A program made the position numbers and the translations under genes. Shown piece by piece: positions 7,517 through 14,644 of a stretch of DNA of 16,112 nt. The stretch is from NCBI GenBank assembly GCA_007123785.1, contig SLGL01000053.1:1-16112 (forward strand). Direction: 5' to 3'. The notes beneath the pieces were generated by a model. That model was given only the letters and a program-made list of their open reading frames with translations. It did no database searches and was not told where the DNA came from. Positions within the stretch are counted from its first letter, which is position 1; each line of letters begins with the position of its first letter. This DNA comes from Balneolaceae bacterium (GTDB lineage: Bacteria; Bacteroidota; Rhodothermia; Balneolales; Balneolaceae).

Positions 7517-8593
7517 TTATATGTAATGTTCAAGATCCGGGTCTTCCCCAAGGATGTCCACAAGCTTTTTTACTTCTTGTGTTTCGCTGAGATTTACGAC
7601 AAGAATCGCATCATCGGTTTCCACCAGGGCCACCTTATCAACCCCTACAAATGTAACCAGCTTGCCGCTGTCGGTGTGTACCAGGTTTGTACCGGACTTA
7701 TGAAACAGCGCCTTGCTCTTGCCTGCTGCGTTTCCTGCAGGATCTTTTTTTGACAGTTCATGAACGGCTTTCCAGCTCCCTACATCATTCCAGTCAAAAC
7801 TACCCGGCACTACGTGCACACTTTCAGCTTTTTCCATAATTCCGTAATCGATCGAAACGGAAGGGCACTTTTCATAAAAGTGATCAATATCTTTTGCGGA
7901 TTTGTCTGATGCAATCAGACGCTCCATCTGTTCATAAATTCCGGGCAAATGGTGTTTAAATGCATCCACAATGGTACTTACTTTCCAGATAAACATACCA
8001 CTGTTCCAGAGATAATCACCGGATTTGAGAAACTGTTCAGCGGTTGAAATATCCGGTTTTTCTGTGAAATTTAATACTTTGTAAACGGCATTTTCGCCTC
8101 TCTTTGCAAAAGGTTTAACTTCGCGCCGGATATATCCATAACCTGTCTCGGGTCGGGTCGGTTCAATACCGATAGTAACCAGTGCCTCTTCGCTCCGGGC
8201 TGTCTCCGCAGCAGAAGTCAACACCTTTCTGAAAGCTTCCGGATTTCCAATCCGGTGGTCGGCGGGCAGAACTACCATCAGTGCATGGGGATTTTCTTCG
8301 TACAATAGTGAAGCTGCCGAAGCGATACAGGGTGCCGTATTTCTCGCAACCGGTTCACCAATCACATAAGAATCTCTTAGTTCAGGTAATTGTTCCTCTA
8401 CTAATGGCCGGTAAATCTGATTGGTGATAACCATGATATTCTCTTTGGCGATGAAACCATCAAGACGTTCAGCCGTCTGCTGAAGCATCGACCGCCCTCC
8501 AAAAAGGTTCAGAAATTGTTTCGGTTTCTGCTTTCTGCTTTTCGGCCAAAACCGGGTTCCGGCGCCTCCAGCCATGATGACAGCATAAATCAT
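7517..8593 (-). CDS. manC: Mannose-1-phosphate guanylyltransferase
   Basis: Makes GDP-mannose from GTP and mannose 1-phosphate in the cytoplasm, feeding mannose and fucose into surface polysaccharides. The 358-residue length fits the monofunctional enzyme, without the C-terminal isomerase domain of bifunctional ManC/AlgA. The nucleotidyltransferase signature GGAGTRFWPKS is at 9-19, followed by the KPKQFLNLFG segment. Other family motifs are VLPADHRI, TGYGYI, NFTEKP, YLWNSGMFIW and SFDWNDVGSW. It follows the histidine kinase gene by 67 bases on the same strand, so it may be co-transcribed with the two-component system. No other sugar-nucleotide genes are adjacent. The reaction is sure; guanylyl rather than other nucleotide specificity rests on overall family likeness. 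Confidence 0.93.
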   Translation of the reverse strand: MIYAVIMAGGAGTRFWPKSRKQKPKQFLNLFGGRSMLQQTAERLDGFIAKENIMVITNQIYRPLVEEQLPELRDSYVIGEPVARNTAPCIASAASLLYEENPHALMVVLPADHRIGNPEAFRKVLTSAAETARSEEALVTIGIEPTRPETGYGYIRREVKPFAKRGENAVYKVLNFTEKPDISTAEQFLKSGDYLWNSGMFIWKVSTIVDAFKHHLPGIYEQMERLIASDKSAKDIDHFYEKCPSVSIDYGIMEKAESVHVVPGSFDWNDVGSWKAVHELSKKDPAGNAAGKSKALFHKSGTNLVHTDSGKLVTFVGVDKVALVETDDAILVVNLSETQEVKKLVDILGEDPDLEHYI

Positions 8594-8660
8594 TAGAAAA
8601 GTTCTGTTTATTGAATTGTCTGACTTTATTTGTAGAACCTGTAAGGTAGGGAAAAAGGCA

Positions 8661-9740
8661 TCAAACCAAAACGGGTGTCGTGCGGGTCAGTGTAATACTG
8701 AAGGTTGAACCAATCTCTGGCGTGCTTTCTATCAGCAGTTTTTCACCGTGTGCTTCTACAATGTGCTTAACGATGGCAAGACCAAGTCCTGTGCCACCCT
8801 TATCTCTTGAGCGCGATTTATCCACTCTGAAAAAACGTTCAGTTACCCTTTTAAGATCTTTTTTATTGATGCCAATGCCGCTGTCTTTTACATAGAGGAG
8901 AATTTTCTCATACGACTTTTTGTATTGAGTGATGCCGATCTCCACATACCCGCCCGGCTTGTTGTACTTCATGCCGTTTTCAATCAGATTCACCAAAACC
9001 TGTTTAACCTGGTTTCGGTCGGCTTTCACCTGGAGGTTTTTATCGAAATCTTTAACTCGAATTTCAATATCCTCTTTCTGGGCTTTGTACTGCAGACTTT
9101 CCACCACATCCAGTACCACATCACGCAGATACATATCCTGAATGCTTGCTTTTAGCTCACCGGTTTCGAGGCGGGAAATTTCCATCAGATCATTGGTAAG
9201 ATAGATCAGGCGATTCACATTGCGCATCGCTTTTTTTAGGAACAGTTCGTTTACATTTTTGTCATGAATGGCGCCATTCAGCAAAGTTTCGATAAATCCC
9301 TGAATAGCAAAAATAGGAGTTTTCAGTTCGTGTGAAATATCCCCGATAAACTCTTTCCGGTAATTTTCTATTTTGTTGAGGCGTGCCAGCTCTTGGCTTA
9401 CGGTGTCACTGGCTTTGATAGAACGTTTTACAATCAGATCGAGCTCATCTTTCTTTCCGTTCAGATCATCATAATGTTCAAACTTTTTTCTGGAGATATT
9501 TTTTACAACATCGTAAAGATGATCCAGCCTTTCATTATGCAAGCGGGCCGAAATTACATAAACCACAGTAAAGGTAACCACGAGCAGTAATGCTCCAAAT
9601 ATTGCAGCTTGCAGGGGCTCAAGCAGACCGACGCCATAGAGAAGGCCCGCACCCGAAATTGAAACAACGAGGGCTGACGGCAGGGCAGTTCTCAGCGAAA
9701 TGGTTGAAAACTTCCTTTTGCTGAACCCGGTTTTATTCAT
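8661..9740 (-). CDS. Membrane sensor histidine kinase (PhoR-like)
   Basis: A 359-residue kinase that should autophosphorylate on histidine and pass phosphate to the regulator encoded just upstream. Two hydrophobic segments (about 20-40 and 44-65) form a hairpin with almost no external loop, so it likely senses the membrane, a partner protein or an internal signal. A HAMP-like linker and coiled coil (about 66-125) follow. The HisKA domain has the phosphoacceptor His137 in DISHELKTP. The ATPase domain shows the N box (NLIENGMKYN, 251-260), DSGIGI (286-291), the ERFFRVDKSRSR F box and GGTGLG (315-320). Its ATG overlaps the stop of the regulator gene by four bases, implying coupled translation. 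It resembles PhoR kinases but lacks their PAS domain, and no phosphate-uptake genes are adjacent, so the stimulus is open. Confidence 0.93.
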   Translation of the reverse strand: MNKTGFSKRKFSTISLRTALPSALVVSISGAGLLYGVGLLEPLQAAIFGALLLVVTFTVVYVISARLHNERLDHLYDVVKNISRKKFEHYDDLNGKKDELDLIVKRSIKASDTVSQELARLNKIENYRKEFIGDISHELKTPIFAIQGFIETLLNGAIHDKNVNELFLKKAMRNVNRLIYLTNDLMEISRLETGELKASIQDMYLRDVVLDVVESLQYKAQKEDIEIRVKDFDKNLQVKADRNQVKQVLVNLIENGMKYNKPGGYVEIGITQYKKSYEKILLYVKDSGIGINKKDLKRVTERFFRVDKSRSRDKGGTGLGLAIVKHIVEAHGEKLLIESTPEIGSTFSITLTRTTPVLV

Positions 9741-10414
9741 TCTTTGAATCTGTATCCTACACCTTTTACAGTTTCAATATAGTGATCTCCCAGTTTTTCT
9801 CTGATTTTTCTGACGTGAACATCCACAGTTCGGTCCACTACATAAATATTATCTCCCCACACTTTGTTAAGGAGAGTTTGCCGGTCCCTAACTTTACCGC
9901 GTTTGCTGGCCAGGTAGAATAGCAGCTCAAACTCTTTCCTGGGAAGTTGAAATTCATCTCCACCCTGGGTAACGATGTAGCGGTCTTTATCGATTACAAG
10001 ATCGTGAACGTTCAGTTTTTGCACTTTTACTTCGGTTTCATCGAACCTTCGAAGTACGGCTTTTATGCGGGAAATCAGCTTTGAAGTACTGATAGGCTTG
10101 GTGATAAAATCATCCGCACCCTTATTCAGTCCTTCGATCTCAGTTTTTTCATCACTTCGAGCAGTAAGAAAAATGATGGGAATCGATTTTAGTTCAGGAT
10201 CTTCTCTCATTTTGTCGCAAACTTCAATTCCGTCCATTTGCGGCATCATAATATCGAGGAGCACAAGGGCAGGCCGGTGTTCACGCGCAATGCGGATTCC
10301 GTCTTGCCCGTTTTCTGCTTTCAGTACGTCAAAACCTTCATGTCTCAGATTGTATTCAATCAAATCCAGAAGATCCTGTTCGTCATCTACAACAAGAATG
10401 GTTTGTTTAGACAA
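9737..10414 (-). CDS. OmpR/PhoB-family response regulator
   Basis: A transcription factor paired with the adjacent histidine kinase. From TTG at 10414 it is 225 residues, beginning with the normal N-terminus SKQTILVVDDE. The receiver domain (about 4-120) has acidic Asp10-Asp11, phosphoacceptor Asp54 in LLDIMMPQMDG, Thr84 and Lys106. The winged-helix DNA-binding domain (about 130-225) carries LPRKEFELLFYLA, LLNKVWGDNIYVVDRTVDVHVRKIREKLG and the terminal KGVGYRF. No in-frame ATG exists upstream. The open frame continues to another TTG at 10495, but that adds 27 unusual residues encoded partly by a palindromic repeat, so 10414 is preferred. It resembles PhoB/PhoP in form, but target genes cannot be told from this sequence. 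Confidence 0.92.
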   Translation of the reverse strand: MSKQTILVVDDEQDLLDLIEYNLRHEGFDVLKAENGQDGIRIAREHRPALVLLDIMMPQMDGIEVCDKMREDPELKSIPIIFLTARSDEKTEIEGLNKGADDFITKPISTSKLISRIKAVLRRFDETEVKVQKLNVHDLVIDKDRYIVTQGGDEFQLPRKEFELLFYLASKRGKVRDRQTLLNKVWGDNIYVVDRTVDVHVRKIREKLGDHYIETVKGVGYRFKE

Positions 10415-10457
10415 ATTAATAGAATTAGTTATGATTAAAATAACGGTCTTAAGTAAA

Positions 10458-10514
10458 CCCGTCAGGTTTTTCCTATGCGTGCAGATTTGAATCAAATCTG
10501 TAAAACCTGACAGG
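10458..10514. repeat. Nested palindromic intergenic element (REP/MITE-like)
   Basis: Outer arms GTCAGGTTTT (10461-10470) and AAAACCTGAC (10502-10511) are perfect inverses and extend to 10458 and 10514 with one mismatch. Between them CAGATTTGA (10482-10490) and TCAAATCTG (10492-10500) form a second perfect 9-base stem around a single A. Each outer arm is also part of a small palindrome of the form ACCYGWCAGGT. It lies between ruvA and the response regulator. It could stop or slow ruvA transcription, but the two-level symmetry is more like a small dispersed repeat than a simple terminator. Confidence 0.7.
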
Positions 10515-10565
10515 TATTACATTCTTAGAGAGGAAAAATAACCAACAAACATTAAGCCAATATTA

Positions 10566-11156
10566 TCATTTAAGCTGGGTGAGTGCCTGCTTTACAATGT
10601 CAGATACGGTTGCATTTGGCATTTTTCCGGCGATACCGTTCACGGCCTGAGATGCCTGTCTCTTGTTAAATCCAAGGGCTTCAAGTGCCGAGATTGCTTC
10701 CTCATGCCGGCTTCGTGCTTGCGTGTCGCCCGAAACCACTGATGGCTGAGACTCATCAAAAAGTTTGTCTTTCAACTCCAGAACCATCCTCTCTGCTGTT
10801 TTTTTACCGATTCCCGAAATTCCGGAAAGAACACTCGTATTCTGGGTTACAATCGCCTCCATCAGTGTGGAAGCTTCCATGCCGGATAAAATGGTGAGTC
10901 CCAGCTTGGGACCGATACCTTTCACCGTGATCAGCCGTTCGAACAGGTTTTTCTCTTTCTGTGTTGTAAACCCGAACAGGCGCTGGTCGCTGTCGGTTAT
11001 GTGATGATAAATCAGTAACTTTACGTTCTCTCCGTTTGCAGGCAGTGTCTCCAGCGTCTGGCTTGAAATTTCCACAAGATAACCCACTCCCTGTACATCC
11101 AGGATACATTCATTTTCCCGTTTGGAAGCAATTTTACCATTCAGATATGCAATCAT
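10566..11156 (-). CDS. ruvA: Holliday junction branch migration complex subunit RuvA
   Basis: RuvA binds four-way DNA junctions and loads the RuvB motor for branch migration. The 196-residue protein has the normal three-part build. Domain I is an OB fold (1 to about 62), starting MIAYLNGKIA and including DVQGVGYLVEI. Domain II has two helix-hairpin-helix motifs, KGIGPK (79-84) and GISGIGKK (112-119), followed by AERMVLELKDKL. An acidic and variable linker (about 133-150) leads to domain III (about 151-196), which contacts RuvB. The ATG at 11156 gives the canonical N-terminus. It lies 101 bases downstream of ruvC on the same strand. No ruvB is in the window, so the motor is encoded elsewhere. 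Confidence 0.97.
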   Translation of the reverse strand: MIAYLNGKIASKRENECILDVQGVGYLVEISSQTLETLPANGENVKLLIYHHITDSDQRLFGFTTQKEKNLFERLITVKGIGPKLGLTILSGMEASTLMEAIVTQNTSVLSGISGIGKKTAERMVLELKDKLFDESQPSVVSGDTQARSRHEEAISALEALGFNKRQASQAVNGIAGKMPNATVSDIVKQALTQLK

Positions 11157-11203
11157 AGTTGGTTAATACCACAAATTATAAATCCAAATTTAAAAACTCC
11201 ATT

Positions 11204-11261
11204 CTGAATCATTTTTCGTGATTTTGGAATTTGAGTTTAGTGATTTGGAATTTTGATTCAG
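11204..11261. repeat. Inverted and direct repeats in the ruvC-ruvA gap
   Basis: CTGAATCA (11204-11211) and TGATTCAG (11254-11261) are perfect inverted arms bounding a 42-base AT-rich segment. Inside it GTGATTTTGGAATTT (11218-11232) and GTGATTTGGAATTT (11240-11253) are near-identical direct copies 22 bases apart. The outer arm overlaps the ruvC stop codon. It could be a mini-element or a processing/attenuation structure between the two genes. Confidence 0.45.
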
Positions 11262-11836
11262 GATTTTTTCACTCGTTCCGGGTTGTCTTCCACAAATTGT
11301 GCCCAGCTCGATTTTCGATTATTCTGATGCATTTTTTTAACCCCGTCCCTGCCGGTTTGAACACCTGAATGTGTGCTGTGACACCAGGCAACGGCCAGTG
11401 CATCGGTCGCATCTTCAGAGAGGCCTTCAATAGAAATATTAATCAGCTTTTGCAACATAAAGGCGACCTGCTTTTTTCCCGCATTTCCATTTCCGGTGAT
11501 CGACTTTTTCACCATCTTGGGATAGTATTCTACTACTTTCACTCCCTGGTTGGTTATCGCAAGTATAGCCGCAGCCTGCGCCCTGCCCAGCTTTAGCATC
11601 GCAAGCGGATCCACACCGTAAACGGGAGTCTCCACGGCGCATTCATCCGGTTTATACGTTTTAACCAGCTTGGTTATTTCCTCAAAAATGAACTGGAGTC
11701 GTTCTGTATGATCCTCTATTTTTTCCATACGAAGCACATCACACACCACTGCTGAGTACGAGCTGTTCTCCTCTGCCAAAACCGCATAACCGGTTGTTCG
11801 CGAGCCGGGATCGATACCTAATATTTTCTTTCCCAT
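11258..11836 (-). CDS. ruvC: Crossover junction endodeoxyribonuclease RuvC
   Basis: RuvC cuts Holliday junctions symmetrically to finish recombination. It is 192 residues; the family is usually about 160-190. The RNase H-like active site is complete: Asp9 in GIDPGSRTTGYAV, Glu69 in AVETPVYG, and Asp142 and Asp145 in SEDATDALAVAWCH. The basic KKSITGNGNAGKKQV segment (about 110-124), which contacts DNA, is present. The C-terminus carries a short lysine-rich tail (about 165-192) beyond the core. ATG at 11836 gives MGKKILGIDPG, the standard start. It precedes ruvA in transcription, the order expected for a ruvCA pair, and follows fabI after a 94-base gap containing a stem-loop. Confidence 0.96.
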   Translation of the reverse strand: MGKKILGIDPGSRTTGYAVLAEENSSYSAVVCDVLRMEKIEDHTERLQFIFEEITKLVKTYKPDECAVETPVYGVDPLAMLKLGRAQAAAILAITNQGVKVVEYYPKMVKKSITGNGNAGKKQVAFMLQKLINISIEGLSEDATDALAVAWCHSTHSGVQTGRDGVKKMHQNNRKSSWAQFVEDNPERVKKS

Positions 11837-11881
11837 GAGTCAGAGAGGGTTCATTCGTAATATTAAACTATAGAAATCAGC

Positions 11882-11918
11882 AAGCACCAAACTATACTGA
11901 AATTAATAATTGGTGCTT
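11882..11918 (-). terminator. Stem-loop between fabI and ruvC, possible terminator
   Basis: AAGCACCAA (11882-11890) and TTGGTGCTT (11910-11918) are perfect 9-base inverted arms with a 19-base AT-rich loop. The structure begins 12 bases beyond the fabI stop in the direction of fabI transcription. On that strand the downstream arm is followed by a mixed TGCTGATTTC rather than a T-run, so intrinsic termination may be weak. The T-run lies on the other side, which suits plus-strand reading. Confidence 0.4.
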
Positions 11919-11930
11919 TTGATTTATTTC

Positions 11931-12767
11931 CTATTCTTCATCTGCGTAAAGTTTCAAGAGGCCTTCGATCATCTCTTCTGAAATACCCGAGGTTACAAAT
12001 CCGCCATCGTGGTAGAGGTTTTGCATCGTTACTTTCCGGGTCAAATCAGAGAAAAGTGTGACGCAGTAATCGGCGCACTCGTCTGCACTTGGATTGCCAA
12101 GCGGGGCAATTTTATCTGCAAACGTGTACATGCCATCAAATCCTTTAATGCCGGTACCCGCAGAGGTTTTGGTGGGTGCCTGAGATACGGTATTCACGCG
12201 AATACCACGATGTGCAAGCCGGCTGCCATAATTACGGGCAATACTCTCAAGCAGAGCTTTGGCATCGTTCATATCGGAGTATTTGGAAAAAATCCGCTGC
12301 GCCCCGATATAGGAAAGGGCCACAACGCTGGCACCGTCATTAATCAGATCGGTCTTTTCGGCATAATTTAAAATCTTGTGAAGCGAAATTGCCGAAATAT
12401 CGAGAGTTTGGTTCAGCCAGTGATAGTTCAGATCGTTGTATTCTTTTTTCTTCCGGATATTGGGAGACATTCCTATGGCATGCAGGATAAAATCCACCCC
12501 ACCGAGCTCTTCCTTTGTTTTATTCATCAGTTCTTCCACTTCTTCCTCTTTGCTAACATCGCAGGGAAAGACGGGGGCATTGGTTTCTTCTGATAATGCA
12601 TCCAGGGTTCCGAGACGGAGAGCTATCGGTGCATTGGAGAGTACAAAATCGGCTCCTTCACGTTTACAGGCCAGTGCAATTCTCCAGGCGATACTTCTTT
12701 CATCGAGCGCACCAAAAATGATTCCTTTTTTTCCCTTTAGTAATCCATATCCTTTTTCTTCAGGCAT
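11931..12767 (-). CDS. fabI: Enoyl-[acyl-carrier-protein] reductase FabI
   Basis: Catalyses the NADH-dependent last step of each fatty-acid elongation cycle. A 278-residue member of the short-chain dehydrogenase fold. The N-terminal nucleotide loop is GIIFGALDERSIAWRIA (about 15-31), the split glycine pattern typical of FabI. The catalytic residues are Tyr153 (LSYIGA), Tyr163 and Lys170, a constant shift of seven from E. coli Tyr146, Tyr156 and Lys163. VNTVSQAPTKTSAG (about 191-204) replaces the E. coli AISAGPIRT segment; I associate this variant with Bacteroidota-type FabI. The C-terminal tail (about 262-278) is acidic and slightly long. ATG at 12767 is preceded, 15 bases upstream, by a stem-loop in the leader. 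It stands first in the minus-strand run that leads into ruvC. Confidence 0.95.
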   Translation of the reverse strand: MPEEKGYGLLKGKKGIIFGALDERSIAWRIALACKREGADFVLSNAPIALRLGTLDALSEETNAPVFPCDVSKEEEVEELMNKTKEELGGVDFILHAIGMSPNIRKKKEYNDLNYHWLNQTLDISAISLHKILNYAEKTDLINDGASVVALSYIGAQRIFSKYSDMNDAKALLESIARNYGSRLAHRGIRVNTVSQAPTKTSAGTGIKGFDGMYTFADKIAPLGNPSADECADYCVTLFSDLTRKVTMQNLYHDGGFVTSGISEEMIEGLLKLYADEE

Positions 12768-12782
12768 ACATCAAAGCATTTT

Positions 12783-12816
12783 GTGTTATTTGGTTTATTC
12801 CCTGAGAAAATAACAC
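12783..12816 (-). promoter_or_regulatory. Stem-loop in the fabI leader
   Basis: Perfect 9-base arms GTGTTATTT and AAATAACAC enclose a 16-base loop and end 15 bases before the fabI ATG on the transcribed strand. It may be an operator for a fatty-acid regulator or an RNA hairpin near the ribosome site. The sequence does not tell these apart. Confidence 0.4.
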
Positions 12817-12918
12817 CTTCGCCGGTCAAGTAAAAAAGCAAAGATTTGATGTGGGTTTTACCCGATTGCCAGCTAATTTTTATCTCAACCGAAACATCTT
12901 GTTAATATTAAACATGAT

Positions 12919-12935
12919 TTCACAATATTTGTGAA
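12919..12935. promoter_or_regulatory. 17-bp dyad, candidate operator
   Basis: TTCACAA-TAT-TTGTGAA has perfect 7-base arms around a 3-base centre. It lies 152-168 bases upstream of the fabI start and about 105 beyond the end of the transglutaminase gene. The size and symmetry suit a dimeric regulator. No family is assigned. Confidence 0.35.
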
Positions 12936-13040
12936 CTTGATAGCCTGTCATGTATGCAGGTAAAAAACATCTCTTTTTAAAGCCGATAATCGTTCCGTTT
13001 CTTCTTAAAAAATCGACAACCCGAATAGATCCAGCGACTA

Positions 13041-13889
13041 TTAAACTTGTTCAATAGAGACCGAGGTTTCCATTTTACTTTTTACATTGCCTCGATAGTT
13101 GCCGATTACCGGCATTGTATTTGACGGATGATAGCTTGTTGCAACTGGAATATAGAGGTAGTGAGTAAACAAGCCTGATGACGGATCAAGTCCTACCCAG
13201 CCTGCACCGGGGAGATACGTTTCAACCCATGCATGCAGTTCATGGCCTGTCTCCAATTCTTCATTATAGGCATAACCGCTAACATATCTGCTTGCCAGCC
13301 CTGCCATTCTGAGCATGGCAATCATCATCCATGCGAGATCTCTGCACGAACCTTTGCGGTCTGAAAAGCAGGATATAGGTTCTGGCATGTTTTCATCTTC
13401 AACAATTTTGTGTTCCCACAGTTTATAAATTTTTTCTACAAGGCCGGAAAGGCATGGGATCACTTCTCCGTCATTTTCTTTTATGATCTGACTAAAAAAA
13501 GCACTTAGGTCATCCGATTCATTACAGGCAAGAAAAGGCTTTATATAATCCCTGGTATCATCACTGTAAGAAAAGTTTTGATTGCCAAGTATTTGATGAG
13601 GATCCATGATAAACCCAAGTGGTTTATAAGCTTCACTATCAATGGTTACAACGATAGAGACATCAATTTCGAGATGATCGGTAAGCTCATTAAACCAGGC
13701 CTGAAATATATGATTATCCTCCAATCCGATTCGTTCTGAAATTCCGGAATAATGCGGATGAACTTTTAAAACAAAATCTTCAAGATGGTAGTATGGCCTT
13801 GTGAGAGGTTTAAAATGTAAATAATGAGGCTCAAGAAATATTTTCTTCGGATAATTATATCGGGTAAAATGCCTGATTTTTAACCTCAT
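13041..13889 (-). CDS. Transglutaminase-like cysteine protease of the Anbu operon
   Basis: A 282-residue protein with the bacterial transglutaminase-like N-terminal beta domain (about 1-90, starting MRLKIRHFTRYNYP) and a transglutaminase core. The catalytic triad is complete: Cys182 in KGSCRDLAWMMIAMLRMAGL, His219 in HELHAWVETYLPGAGW and Asp235 in GLDPSSG. Bacterial members are generally thought to hydrolyse amide or isopeptide bonds rather than cross-link. There is no signal peptide, so it acts in the cytoplasm. Its ATG overlaps the stop of the Anbu gene by four bases, which makes it the last gene of the operon. Its presumed substrate is a product or target of the ATP-grasp protein encoded upstream; this is inferred from gene association, not shown by sequence. 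Confidence 0.92.
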   Translation of the reverse strand: MRLKIRHFTRYNYPKKIFLEPHYLHFKPLTRPYYHLEDFVLKVHPHYSGISERIGLEDNHIFQAWFNELTDHLEIDVSIVVTIDSEAYKPLGFIMDPHQILGNQNFSYSDDTRDYIKPFLACNESDDLSAFFSQIIKENDGEVIPCLSGLVEKIYKLWEHKIVEDENMPEPISCFSDRKGSCRDLAWMMIAMLRMAGLASRYVSGYAYNEELETGHELHAWVETYLPGAGWVGLDPSSGLFTHYLYIPVATSYHPSNTMPVIGNYRGNVKSKMETSVSIEQV

Positions 13890-14644
13890 TCATCAGGTAT
13901 TAAATAGTCTGATATTGGAAATTCATCCAAAAACGCTTTTTGCAGTACATCCGAAGGCAGCTCATTGATCGCATCTCTGAGCCTGGCGTGCCAAAAAAGG
14001 GATATCGGTTCTAACTCTTTCTGCGAAAACCTGTGCTCAGTTATTCGAAAACTGTCACGCTGCATAACTACAGTATCTATCGGGTAGTCTACATCGTTAA
14101 CAGAAAGCCTTGTTGCATCGAACGAGAGAAATGCACATTTCAGGGCAAATTCCATGCTTTCATTATAGGCAAGTGATCTGCGCAATACAGGTGTACCAAA
14201 CCCTGAATTACCAATAATGGTGTAGGGAGTACCGGATTTAATTTCAATCCAGTTGCCCTGGGGATATACCAAAAACATACACGGATCTTTATCATCTTCG
14301 AGCTGCCCGCCAATTATCGCGTATAAATTAAACGAGAGACCAGCCTCTTCTATCGCTTTTTTGTCTTCTTTGGCAACACGCTTTATCTGTTCAGAAAACT
14401 TATTAACAGCTTTGTAAAGCTTATTAAAGTGAAAACTTTTTTCTTCTTCAATCACTTCTTCAAAATAGGTAATTGCCTTATCTCTGACCGATCTCAACCC
14501 GGAAGTCATAATAAAATAGCAGTGTCGGTCTTCTTCGACTGTAAATATTTTTTTGGCAGTTGTTGTTTCTGCACCCGAAGTAATGCGTGTATCGGCTAAC
14601 CCAATGAGTCCTTCTTTAGTCTTTAACCCAAGGCAATATGTCAT
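13886..14644 (-). CDS. Anbu, proteasome-like peptidase (ancestral beta subunit)
   Basis: A 252-residue Ntn-hydrolase of the 20S proteasome beta-subunit superfamily, matching Anbu in length and N-terminus. The chain begins Met-Thr-Tyr with no propeptide, so removal of Met exposes Thr as the nucleophile. Asp18 in GLADTRIT becomes Asp17 of the mature chain, as in proteasome subunits, and Lys31/Lys32 in TAKKIF are near the position of the catalytic Lys33. Later family traits include IGNSGFGTPVLRRS, LSFDATRLSVNDVDYPIDTVV and the C-terminal FWHARLRDAI helix. Known Anbu proteins form open helical or ring assemblies, not closed 20S barrels. It overlaps both neighbours by four bases. No proteasomal ATPase, HslU or ubiquitin-like gene lies in the window. 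Peptide substrate and activity are unknown. Confidence 0.93.
   Translation of the reverse strand: MTYCLGLKTKEGLIGLADTRITSGAETTTAKKIFTVEEDRHCYFIMTSGLRSVRDKAITYFEEVIEEEKSFHFNKLYKAVNKFSEQIKRVAKEDKKAIEEAGLSFNLYAIIGGQLEDDKDPCMFLVYPQGNWIEIKSGTPYTIIGNSGFGTPVLRRSLAYNESMEFALKCAFLSFDATRLSVNDVDYPIDTVVMQRDSFRITEHRFSQKELEPISLFWHARLRDAINELPSDVLQKAFLDEFPISDYLIPDE

Larger units (their letters stand above)
12768..13040. promoter_or_regulatory. Intergenic region upstream of fabI and downstream of the transglutaminase gene
   Basis: No gene is visible in these 273 bases. They end the Anbu operon and should hold the fabI promoter. Two dyads stand out: GTGTTATTT (12783-12791) pairs with AAATAACAC (12808-12816), close to the fabI start; and TTCACAA-TAT-TTGTGAA (12919-12935), a 17-base near-palindrome. 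I see no convincing terminator with a T-run after the transglutaminase stop. Confidence 0.5.

Noticed and set aside
8601..8638. GTTCT/AGAAC inverted repeat between the kinase and manC
   Set aside because: Five-base arms 28 bases apart are too weak to call.
10415..10495. 27-residue N-terminal extension of the response regulator
   Set aside because: It starts with TTG inside a palindromic repeat and is foreign to receiver-domain N-termini.
12436..12813. Long plus-strand open frame opposite fabI
   Set aside because: Shadow of the strongly supported fabI coding sequence; composition is Ser/Phe-rich and matches nothing.
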